Assembly (NCBI GenBank): GCA_021234155.1
Contig: JAJEKV010000016.1
Coordinates: 3,241,348-3,305,347, forward strand
DNA from: Isoetes taiwanensis
Lineage: Eukaryota; Streptophyta; Lycopodiopsida; Isoetales; Isoetaceae
Length of the DNA: 64,000 nucleotides
Reading direction: 5' to 3'
Position 1 is the first letter of the stretch; every line of letters starts with the position of its first letter. The notes under the pieces are model-generated. The model worked only from the letters and a program-made list of their open reading frames with translations, was not told where the DNA came from and did no database searches. Position numbers and translations under genes: made by a program. Shown piece after piece: positions 33,103 through 42,791 of the stretch.

Positions 33103-33880
33103 TGATGTTGTCTTGGCATCGGGATTACTCTCTATCGTCTGTAAAAGTCCCTCCCCTCCCCTCCCTAGCCCCCAAACCCCAACACAACCAAAAAAAAAAA
33201 AGGAGGTAACATAGAATGGAAGGAACGTTGTGGGTTGGGAGTCGAAGCAACTAGAGGTGATTTAGCAAAATGATTGACAAATTGCCAAGGGGTCATAGAA
33301 GACTAGATGGGGAGAAAATACAATAAGCATGTGCATGAATATAAAAATATCTAAGGTAGTAATGGTTACAAGATTGAAAGACTTTTAAGGAGACACAGGT
33401 TAACAACCTTATTGATACAGCAGAATGTAGGTTTTTATTTTGGATTGAATTGACTAAATTGCACTCTTATAAAATAAAAGTGCTAGATTAATTTGAATTT
33501 ATTAAATTGCACTAAATAAGAGTGCGAGATTAGTTTAAGTGTTTGAGTTATAGAACCTCAGGAATCCCCAACATATTTATGACATAAGATTAACGAGTGA
33601 AAATATATTTGAGATTAAAAGAAGTTGAATTTCTTGTGGATAACATCATCCACTAGATTGTTACATGGAAGTGGATTATAATTGAAGGCACATACAAGAT
33701 TATACATGGTAAACCACATGTATTATACTTGTGGGTACTTAGGATTGTATAATATGGCCTGAAATTATGAACATAGCTATGTGGCTATGTCAAACAATCA
33801 CATATGATTGTGGACTTAGGTTTGGCCCACACATGCTACTCTACATTATAATACCAAAGTGTCGCACGTGAATGTTAGAA
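33103..33880. other. Non-coding remnant between gypsy LTR and Copia-1
   Basis: Probably the end of the gypsy internal region next to the polypurine tract, followed by AT-rich sequence of unknown origin. No primer-binding site or LTR for Copia-1 was found here. Confidence 0.45.
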
Positions 33881-33890
33881 CGATAAAGTA

Positions 33891-34874
33891 GTGGTATTGC
33901 AATTTGAAGGATTGTGGCACATTATTGAATCAAACATAGTTGTTGGTGATGAAGCAAGCAGTACTGCAACAGCAGGTGAAGCTGAAAAATCTGGTGAGTC
34001 CACTGCCAAAACTAAAGGGGAGAAATTTGTTACAGATATGTTGAGTGAAGAAGTGAAAGTCAGTCAAGCCAAAGCAATCATTATGTGTAAGGTTGCTCCA
34101 AGCATAATGCTTAAGTTAAGAAATTTAACTCCTAGGGATGCATGGAACTATTTAATAAACACATATCAGACTAAGAGTTCTTCCCAAATCGATGTGCTGG
34201 AGAAGGAGGTCAGGAAAATGAGATATGATGGCAAGACTCAGCTGACAGCAATGTTTCATAAATTTGATTCTTTATGTGCAGACTTAGAGGCAGCAGGAGC
34301 TACAATGTCCATTAGCCACCAGATTTTAGCAATTTCAAAAATGTTTGCTAACCATGGAACTTTAGCTACTCTAATTAGAACAGCGGCAAAAACTAGAGAA
34401 GAAGCTGAACAAATTGCACGAACTGAGATAGAACAGAAGTATGTGACTGAAGAAGAAGGAGAGGATGATGAAGAATCTGCTGAGGTACTTATTGTTAAGA
34501 AAGGAAACAATTATGGTGATAACAAAGGCAGACAGATAGGACCTTGTTATGGTTGTGGTGAAGTAGGACACTTAAAATTTAATTGTCCTAAGGGGGGCCA
34601 GAATCCCAGAACATGCTATACTTGTGGAGGCATAGGCCATGTAGCATCTAAGTGCCCAAGTCCAAAAGATAGTGGCAGGGGAAGAGGTAAGGGTAGGGGA
34701 AAATCTACCAACTGGAATTCAAATAGAGGCAAAGGCAGGGGCGGTAGATCTGTTAACACTAATGTGGCTGCAGTAGAGGAGGAAGATTCTGAAGAAGAGG
34801 TAAGCAATACGTTTGCTTGTGATTTGAGTAAAGAAAAGAATGCTAAAACATCGTTCATTCTAGCTAGATTCTAG
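33891..34874 (+). pseudogene. Copia-1 gag
   Basis: The open frame of 327 residues starts within the capsid (FEGLWHIIESNIVV). It continues through the UBN2-type gag domain (MLKLRNLTPRDAWNYLINTY, QLTAMFHKFDSLCADLEAAG). It ends with two CCHC zinc knuckles, CYGCGEVGHLKFNC and CYTCGGIGHVASKC, a Gly/Arg-rich linker and an acidic tail. The N-terminus is missing, because the upstream frame is closed and no 5' LTR or primer-binding site precedes it. The first ATG is therefore probably not the original start. Gag packages element RNA in virus-like particles. Confidence 0.9.
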
Positions 34875-35436
34875 AGCTAAAAGAACAATCTTAGGAGTAT
34901 CGAAGTTACTTATAAGAAAGGATGAAGAGCAGCACTTTAAAATGATACGTCTAGGAGATGGAACTACCAAAGAAGTGGAATTTAATGCAGGAATGCTTAG
35001 ATTATTTGACTTACAATGAAAACCTGTAGAGATTGAAAAAGTACTTTGTATACCATCTATTATAAAAAATCTGATTTCAGTGAGTCAGCTAGTAGATTTG
35101 GGATATCGTGTGGTATTTGAACAATGTGTATGCAAAATTGAGAAAGATAATAAAGTATGTTTTTTGGCTGAAAGAGTTGGTGACTTATTTGAGATGGATG
35201 CTTCCATAAATGTTCCAATGATTAATACTGTAACATTGCCCACTCTTAAAGTATGGCATGAACGCCTTGGTCACACAAACATGAACAATGTTAAACTCTT
35301 GAGCAGACTTGGACATATTGAAAATAAACAAGCAGATCAAAAGAACTTTGTATGCAGGGGATGCTTGCTGGGGGAAAAAGTACAAGGATTCCATTTGGAA
35401 AGAAATCAAAAAGGACTGAAGCCCCTTTGGAATTGA
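34875..35436 (+). pseudogene. Copia-1 protease region and GAG-pre-integrase domain
   Basis: The region continues from gag with remnants of the protease (no clear DSG is left; VEIEKVLCIPSIIKNLISVS follows). The GAG-pre-integrase domain comes next: VWHERLGHTNMNNVKLLSRL and CRGCLLGEKV, giving the HHCC zinc site. A stop near 35,019 and a frameshift near 35,430 interrupt it. Confidence 0.8.
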
Positions 35437-36058
35437 TGGACACTGACATATGTGGTCCACTCAATGTGAGAAGTCACACGGGAAAAGGTACTTTATTACT
35501 TTCATAGATGATTTCTCTAGAAGAGCAAAATGTTATTGTTTATCTAGGAAAAGTGAAGCATTAAAAGTATTTAAGGAATATGTCACTGAGGTAGAAAGGG
35601 AAACTGGCAACAAATTGAAATGTTTGAGATCAGACAGAGGAGGGGAATACATCTCAAGAAAATTCAAAACCTTTTGCACTGAGAAAGGGATAAGAAGACA
35701 ATTAACATGCAGATACTCACCTCAGCAAAATGGAATAGCAGAGAGAAAAAATAGAACCTGCTTGAATGCTGTCAGAGCCATGCTTAAGCACGCCGGTTTA
35801 CCAAACATGTTGTGGGAAGAAGCACTAAAAACAGCTATATACATTCAAAACAGACTGCCCAGTGTAGGGATTGATGGAGAAATACCTGAAACCATGTGGA
35901 CAAGGAGAGTTCCAACATTTGATAGATTTAAGGTCTATGGTTGCCTAGCATATGTCCATATACCAGAGGAGTTGAGAAATAAATTGGATGATAGAGCTCA
36001 AATTGCATATCTAGTTGGATATGACGATTATTTGAGCCCAATAACAGGAAAATATTGA
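35437..36058 (+). pseudogene. Copia-1 integrase core
   Basis: The catalytic core is readable: MDTDICGPLNV at the start (shifted frame), then FITFIDDFSRRAKCYCLSRK, LRSDRGGEYISRKF and RYSPQQNGIAERKNRT, supplying the D, D, E residues. The C-terminal part reads YGCLAYVHIPEELRNKLDDR and ends at a stop at 36,058. This enzyme inserts copia cDNA. The damage is one frameshift and an early stop, and coding quality is otherwise good. Confidence 0.9.
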
Positions 36059-37349
36059 TCAGTAGAAATGTCATATTCATTGAAGAGCAGTTATATAAGG
36101 ACAGAAATGACATTGTTAGATCAAGCCAGAAAAAGTCAAGCAATGAGGGAAATGTAATACGAAAATCAGAAATATGTATTGATGATGAGGATAATATCAA
36201 AGCACCCTCTGCAGATAATGCTATGAAAGCATGCAATGCTGAAAACAAGGATTATACTCAAGAAGAACATCATGATATAAACAATAAGATTGACAGGCCC
36301 AAGAAAAGGTTGACTGAAGCAGAAAAATTGAGAAAAGAATTAGAAGACAAAGGCATAAAAGTAGATGAACATGGAAGAGAAAAGGATGGAAAAAGCAAAA
36401 GATTAGAAAATCTGGAAGAAGAATTTGTTTCAACATTAATGACAGTAATGGATAGTGGTGTGCCACTGACATATGAAGAGGCAATGACCAATGAGAAATG
36501 CAAACAGTGGAAACTAGCAATGGAAGAAGAAATGCAAGCTTTTAAAAATACATAAACATATGAAGTTGTGGATCAACCAATAGACAAAAACATTGTTGGG
36601 AATAAATGGCTATTCAAGGTTAAGGATCTCCCTGATGGTGGAAAGAAATACAAAGCTAGGCTTGTAGCTCAGGGTTACTCTCAGCAAAAAGGAGTTGATT
36701 ATAATGATACTTATTCCCCAATAGTAAAAATGGCCAGCATAAGAATGATGTTAGCATTGGGAAATTCATTAGATTTGGAGATCCATCATATGGATGTAAG
36801 CACTGCATTTCTAAATGCAGAATTAGAAGAACAAATTTATATGAAGCCTGCTCCTGGCTTTGAAGAAAAGAGTGGAAAATTTTGGAAACTTAAACGGGCA
36901 GTTTATGGACTAAAACAATCCCCTAGAGCTTGGTATAAATGCATGGATAAGTATTTGACAGAGCAAGTATTTATGAAGATGAATGGAGATGGTAATTTGT
37001 ACAGATTCAAGGAACTTGATCAATTTTGTATAATTGCATTGTATATTGTGCCTAATGTTCTCAAATCATGTGGATTGCTTAAATACATGCAAAAAACTGC
37101 TAAATAGCAGATTCAAGATGACAGATTTGGGTGAATTGAAGAAATTCTTATGAATTAAAGTCATTAGAAATAGAGATAAGAAAATCTTTGAATGAAAGTC
37201 AATCAGTTATATCTGAGGGGGGTTCTTGAAAGGTTTAATATGGCTGAATGTAGTAGTGTAAGCACACCAATGATTGCAGGGCAGAAAATCAGTCAAAAGA
37301 TGTGTCCCACAACTATGGATGAGTTTGAATATATGAAAAGGGTTCCTTA
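36059..37349 (+). pseudogene. Copia-1 reverse transcriptase, cut by Copia-2
   Basis: A hydrophilic linker (36,059-36,552) leads through one in-frame stop (36,553) into the RT: NKWLFKVKDLPDGGKKYKAR, LEIHHMDVSTAFLNAELEEQ and AVYGLKQSPRAWYKCMDKYL. The catalytic YVDD box is lost: the frame reads CIIALYIVPN where YVDD is expected. The frame then collapses and resumes at 37,192 (LRGVLERFNMAECSSVSTPM). It is severed after KRVPY at 37,349 by the Copia-2 insertion and continues at 55,981. Confidence 0.9.
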
Positions 37350-37928
37350 TGTTGGAATTCACCATATAACTATGCTAGCAGGCTCTGTGACAATTTGACC
37401 TAGCATTATCCTGTGAGAATTAAAATCCTACCCTAATGGTATGAAAGAAACCTATGGGTTGTATGTATAATGTAAATATGAAGTTAAAATACCATTGATT
37501 TAATGGTTAATGGTTGGCCTCCTCTTTTGGAGCCAACCGAACATTCAAAATAGAAGAAAACGGGTGGTGGCGGATCCCGCTCCATAAAGTCGAATGCTTG
37601 AACTAAAAAGGAAAAAAGCGAGGGGAGATGTGATATAGGCGGCGGCATTACGTTGATCGGCGGGGAGGAAATTCGATCTAGTACATACACTAGATCGTTT
37701 CTAAGTTGCTCGAGATAGCTACAGTATTGTAATGAGACCAAATGAACAGTAATTTTATTTGAAGAATTATGACCATTGAAATTGAGTTGGTGTCATTAAA
37801 TTTATAAGTGAAGGTCCATTTGGAATAAGCTTTGGTGATTTGGTTAGACGTTAAATCTCTAAGTCACTTAGTGCATTGTGCTAGGGAAATTGCATAAATC
37901 AAAGACATTGGTTGGCTTGATTCTAACA
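37350..37928 (+). repeat. Copia-2 5' LTR
   Basis: This 579-bp LTR starts TGTTGGAATTCACC and ends TTCTAACA. It is nearly identical in its AT-rich parts to 55,413-55,975. The target duplication CCTTA lies at 37,345-37,349. Confidence 0.95.
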
Positions 37929-37930
37929 TT

Positions 37931-37942
37931 TGGTATCGAGCC
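37931..37942 (+). other. Copia-2 primer-binding site
   Basis: TGGTATCGAGCC, two bases after the 5' LTR, is a one-base-shorter-looking variant of the initiator tRNA-Met site common in plant copia elements. Confidence 0.75.
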
Positions 37943-37943
37943 A

Positions 37944-39519
37944 TGTCCAGTTTTGGTGCAGGCCTGTTGAGCACAGTAGAAGTTTACAAAGGTGGCTCAG
38001 GCTTTCAAGTTTGGAAAGATGCTATAAAGCATATTTTAGAAGGGGAAGATCTTTGGGATCTTGTAAATCCTTCTGGAGATTTTGATGGTCAAGAAAGCTC
38101 GCAACAAGTGCTAATGTAAGAACTGGAGCAGGGGAAACTCCAACACTAATGTCTTTCTGCATTGTAACTTTGGAGATACAAACTCGGGACAAACATCTGC
38201 TCTGATGAATCGCTTTCGAGTTGAGCCAGGAAGGAGCCTATTTGCAAAGTTAAAAGAAGCACAAGGTATCATTACCTCAAAGGTTAGTCCAACTATAAGA
38301 CTCAAATTGAGAAACATGATTTGCCAAAGAAATGTGGATTTATTTCTTTGAAGCATTATGAGGAGAAGACTTCTTCTCAAATTGATCTTCTTGAAAAAGA
38401 GTTAAGGAAGCTAAAGTTGGGAGATGAAGATCGATGTCTCTGATTTCTTTAACAATTTTGACAATATTGTGGCAGATCTAAGTGGAGCAGGTGTGAATCT
38501 CACTGAAACATACCAGGTACTTGCCATAGCTAGAGCGTTTGAAGAAAATGAGCAGCTATCATTATTCATAAGGAATATTGCTAAGACTAGAGGATGCCGA
38601 GGCAATTGTGAGAACGAAATTGAACAAAAGAAGGTAATGAGGGAGGATGAGGAGGATTCACTTTCAAATCCTTTATGCGAGGAGAAAAGGTAAAGGCGAG
38701 AAATGAGAAGGGGACATGCTTTTATTGTCATGAGTAGGGACACTTCAAAAATAACTGCCCTAAATTATTGAATAAGAAATTTAATTGTTACACATGTGGA
38801 GGAAGAGGACATGTAGCAGCAAAATGTCCAACACCAAAGGATTTTTCAAGGGAGAAAGGGAGAGGAGGATCTAGCAGAGGAGGAAGATCTTCAAGGGGTC
38901 AGAGGTGGAGACCTACAGGTGCATATCGGCCGAGAATCGAATGAATGAAAAGAAGAAATAAAAGAGGAAGATGAGGTATCTAATATTTGTGCTTTCATTG
39001 ATGGATCAAAAACTAATAAATCCAATGCTCTTGTAGTTGATAGTGGATTTGAAAGATCGAGAGTTCATACTATCGACCGCTTAAAAAAGTTGGATCAACT
39101 CATTAGAAGTGTTCAAGTAGGAAATGGAGCTCTTCAAATGATCGAAGGGAAGGGGGCTGCTGTGAGTTATATGATTTAAGTGGAAATGTAGTTGACATTG
39201 AGAATGTACTTTGTGTACCAACTCTTGTCAAAATCTTATTTCAGTGGAGTCAACTAGTTGATTTAGGTTATAGAGTCACTTTTGACTCGATGCTTGTAAG
39301 ATTTCAATTGGAAATGAAATTAAGTTTCTTGCCAAAAGAATTGGAAATTTGTTTTGATTGAATGATGTGGTTGTGGATAGCATAAATTCAGAATGAGAAT
39401 CAGAATTTGCACTTTGGCATAATGATTGGCACATACCCATTGTAATAATTTGAAGTACATAGCTAAAAGGGGTGGATTAAATGCAAAGAGCTCAAAGCTG
39501 AAAGATTTTTGTGTGAAGG
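37944..39519 (+). pseudogene. Copia-2 gag and protease, degraded
   Basis: Gag begins near the ATG at 37,944 (MSSFGAGL, then FQVWKDAIKHILEGEDLWDL). It continues with stops and shifts through 38,424-38,693 (VADLSGAGVNLTETYQVLAI). It carries two CCHC-like knuckles near 38,720-38,830, one reading CYCHE-stop-GHFKNNC and one CYTCGGRGHVAAKC. The protease motif LVVDSG is visible near 39,035. The layout is collinear with Copia-1 gag, so the two belong to related lineages. Confidence 0.82.
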
Positions 39520-41700
39520 GTGCATGCTCGGCAAGATAAACGGTTGCCTTTTCCAAAATCAAAGCACAGGGCTACTAGTGTTCTAGAATTAGTCCATACC
39601 GACCTTTGTGGTCCTCTCAATGTGAAGGGAAGAACTAAAAAAAGGTATTTCATATCCTTTATTGATGATTATAGCAGGAAATGCAAGTGTTATTGCTTGG
39701 CACGAAAATCTCAAGCATTGAATGCATTCAAACAATATGTCTATGAAACAGAAAGAGAAACAGGTGCAAAACTAAAATGCATTCGATCTGATAGAGGAGG
39801 GGAGTATTTGTCAAACAAATTTAAACATTTTTGCATTTCTAATAGCATAAAAAGGCAACTTACTTGCAGGTACAGTCCCCAACAAAATGGAGTTGCAGAA
39901 AGGAAAAATAGGACATTGATGGATGCTGTGAGATCCATGATTAAAAATTGTGGACTGCCTAACTATCTATGGGAAGAAGCATTGAAGACAGCAGTACAAA
40001 TCCAAAACAACTTGCCTACTTCAAGTCTTAAAGGTAATATTCCTAGCTTGCTTTGGTCAAATTCAAAAGAAGATATAAACTATGATATGTATAAATGTTA
40101 TGGTTGCCTGGTATATTTTCATATACCAACAGAGCTAAGGAAAAAATTAGATAACAAAGGAGAGATTTGTTATCTAGTTGGCTATGATGAGGAAGCTAAA
40201 GGGTATAGGATTTTTGTACCCAAGAATAAGGAAATTGTTGTAAGCAGGGATGTATGCTTTGATGAAAATGCATTATATAAGGATAGAAACTCCAAATCTG
40301 CTGGCAGCCAAAGCACTCAGAAATTAGAACAAGAAATAGGTGTAACACAAAGTCCTGTTTCAGCAGATTATGATTCTGATAACGGTTCAGAAATGAAAGA
40401 AACTGAAATCACAGATTATGATGAAGAACAAGACACAAGAGTTCAGAATGTAGAACCAGAACAAGTCTTGACACAAAAGAAGAGAAAAACACAAGTGGAG
40501 AAGCTGCTTGAGGAGGCAAACATTAATAGTGACAGTTATGGCAGAACTGAGAGGGGAAGAAGCTTGAGATTAGAAAGACAGGGACAAGACTTTGAACAAC
40601 AGGATATAGATCAGATTCTAGCTATCTTGGATGATGATGTAGTGCCATCCACAGTAGAAGAGGCCTTGAACTCAAAAGACAAAGAAAATTGGTTAAAAGC
40701 TATGCAGGAGGAGCTAGAGTCATTCAAATATACACATACATATGATCTCGTGACTGAGCCAAAAGAGAAGAATATTATAGGCAGCAAATGGATCTTTAGA
40801 ATCAAAGATTGTGCAGATGGAACAAAAAAATTCAAAGCAAGGTTGGTAGCACAGGGATACACACAAAAGAGAGGCAGGGATTATGATGAAACATATTCTC
40901 CTATTGTGAAACTCACTAGCATTAGATTGCTTCTTGGTTTAGCAAACGCTAGAAATTTAGAACTTCATCACATGGATGTGAAAACAGCATTCTTAAATGC
41001 TAAAATTGATGGAGACGTATATATGAAACAAGCTCCTGGATTTGCTCAGGAAAATGGCATGGTATGGAAGTTAAACAAGGCAGTTTATGGGCTGAAACAA
41101 GCTCCTAGAGAATGGTATTTTTGCATTGACCAATATCTAAGAGAACATGATTTTGAAAAGTTGAAGAATGATGGAAATATCTATAGATTCAGAGATGGGA
41201 AAAATTATTGCATGATTGCTTTGTACGTTGATGATTGCATAATGATTGCAAATGATGCTCATTGCTTAGCCCAATGCAAGGAAATTCTCAAAGCCAGATT
41301 TCAAATGACAGATTTAGGAGAATTAAAGCAATTTCTTGGCATAGAAGTGTATCGAGATAGGCAAAAGAAAATCTTGAAGCTGAAACAATGCAAACATGTT
41401 CAGAATATGTTAAGAAGATTTAACTTGGAAGATGCCAATCCAGTGTCAACCCCAATAACTCCAGGTCACAGATTAACTGAGGAAAAGGAATTGTCACTGG
41501 AAGAAATAAGGGAGATGGAAAAAATGCCTTACAGAGCCTTGATTGGATGTCTGCTTTATTTATCAAATAATACTAGACCTGACATATCCTACATTGTGAA
41601 TATTCTCAGTAGAAGATCACATAATCCAAGTAAAGCACATTGGCATGCAGGGAAAAGAGTACTCAGGTATTTAAAGAAAACTCAAGATTTTGGCATAACA
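39520..41700 (+). CDS. Copia-2 integrase and reverse transcriptase, open frame
   Basis: One uninterrupted frame of over 720 codons, the longest in the window. It is an internal polyprotein part, so the first ATG is not the true start. The integrase core has HTDLCGPLNVKGR, IRSDRGGEYLSNKF and NGVAERKNRT (D, D, E with about 35 residues between the last two). The RT has NWLKAMQEELESF, KFKARLVAQGYTQKRGRDYD, LELHHMDVKTAFLNAKIDG and VYGLKQAPREWYFC. The catalytic YVDD box is intact in MIALYVDDCIMIAN (around residue 570). The frame runs into the T tract of the inserted LINE at 41,701. The absence of any stop over 2.2 kb contrasts with the decayed gag. Confidence 0.95.
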
Positions 41701-42164
41701 TTTTTTTTTTTTTTTTTTTTGAAGAAGCGTGTCATCAATATATTAAAAGAATGGTAATGTTACAAAGCAAGTGAGGAGGAAGGAGAATCGCCCCAAAGAG
41801 ACAATGATACCTCGACACTCCACAACAAACTCACGGAAAAAGCGCAACTCTCTTCTGCTGTACAAACCGACCATCACCATCTACAACACCCAAGAAGTCC
41901 CGCCAAATGGCAAACTTCCGCTCTACTACTCGGGAACACCCGTAAAGCTTTGAAATAACTTGTACCGAAGTCGAGGAATCGAGAGGAGCAGCTGCTGTTT
42001 GAATGAATCCCCTCGAAGATCCACAACCGTGGCCGCTTCCAAATCAGCCACACCAACCAAGCCCCGCGGATGCAAGGCTTGCCGCCGCAAGAGCGGCCAA
42101 GCACCGGATACACATGAAGCAAAGAATCTGCTGGCTAGTCAATCTCACTGAAGCGGATAACTTT
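41701..42164 (-). mobile_element. 5'-truncated LINE 3' end (family A, copy 2) in Copia-2
   Basis: A 20-nt T tract opens the insert, so it is a minus-strand copy with poly(A). GATTTTGGCATAACA flanks it at 41,686-41,700 and 42,165-42,179. On the minus strand an open piece reads WLVWLIWKRPRLWIFEG, the ORF2 C-terminal pattern of L1-like LINEs. It is the same family as 9,166-9,695. The Copia-2 frame continues on the right side (ITF|DSDNLELSGFSDADWGGD). Confidence 0.92.
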
Positions 42165-42180
42165 GATTTTGGCATAACAT

Positions 42181-42539
42181 TTGATTCAGATAACTTGGAA
42201 CTTTCAGGTTTTAGTGATGCTGATTGGGGAGGAGATCTCAGCTCCAGGAAGTCAACATCAGGCTATGTAATTTATCTAGGAGGTGGAGCAGTAAATTGGA
42301 AGAGCAAAATGCAAAGTGCCATAGCTATGTCAACTGCAGAAGCAGAATATGTTGCCTCATCCTTGGTTGCCAAAGAAATAACTTGGCTTAGAAGACTTCT
42401 AGAAGAATTGGACTGTCCACAAACAGGAGCTACAAAAATTTGGACAGACAATCAAAGTTGTATTGCAATAGTTAAAAACCCTGTAGATCATGAGAGAACA
42501 AAGCATATTGAGCTCAATATTCATTTTATCAGAGATTTA
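42181..42539 (+). pseudogene. Copia-2 RNase H, interrupted at both ends
   Basis: The frame reads GFSDADWGGDLSSRKSTSGY, IAMSTAEAEYVASSLVAKEI and IWTDNQSCIAIVKNPVDHER, then KHIELNIHFIRDL. These are the conserved copia RNase H blocks with the catalytic Asp/Glu residues. The end (IQMSYIRFEKQVA...) resumes at 54,979 after the 12.4-kb TIR insertion. Confidence 0.92.
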
Positions 42540-42645
42540 ACCATCATTCAATTAAATTGGGATTATGTCTTAATTTTGGGATAAATTTTATATTGCACTT
42601 TTTTAGTAACTTTGTTAAATTCACTTTTTTAGTAACTTTGTTGCC
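42540..42645 (+). repeat. Left TIR and subterminal direct repeats
   Basis: The 31-bp TIR (42,540-42,570) is followed by two perfect 21-bp direct repeats, CACTTTTTTAGTAACTTTGTT in substance, at 42,596-42,616 and 42,622-42,642. Subterminal repeats often bind transposase in large TIR elements. They are not seen at the right end. Confidence 0.8.
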
Positions 42646-42791
42646 CTTAGACTAGAATAGACGTTAACATATAATCACACACGGGAATATAAATTCACAC
42701 CTTAACTTCAAATTACAAAATCATATATCATGGAACTCAAGTAGTACACAACTTTTTATTAAGCTGTAGAAAAGATACATAGTAACTTTTT

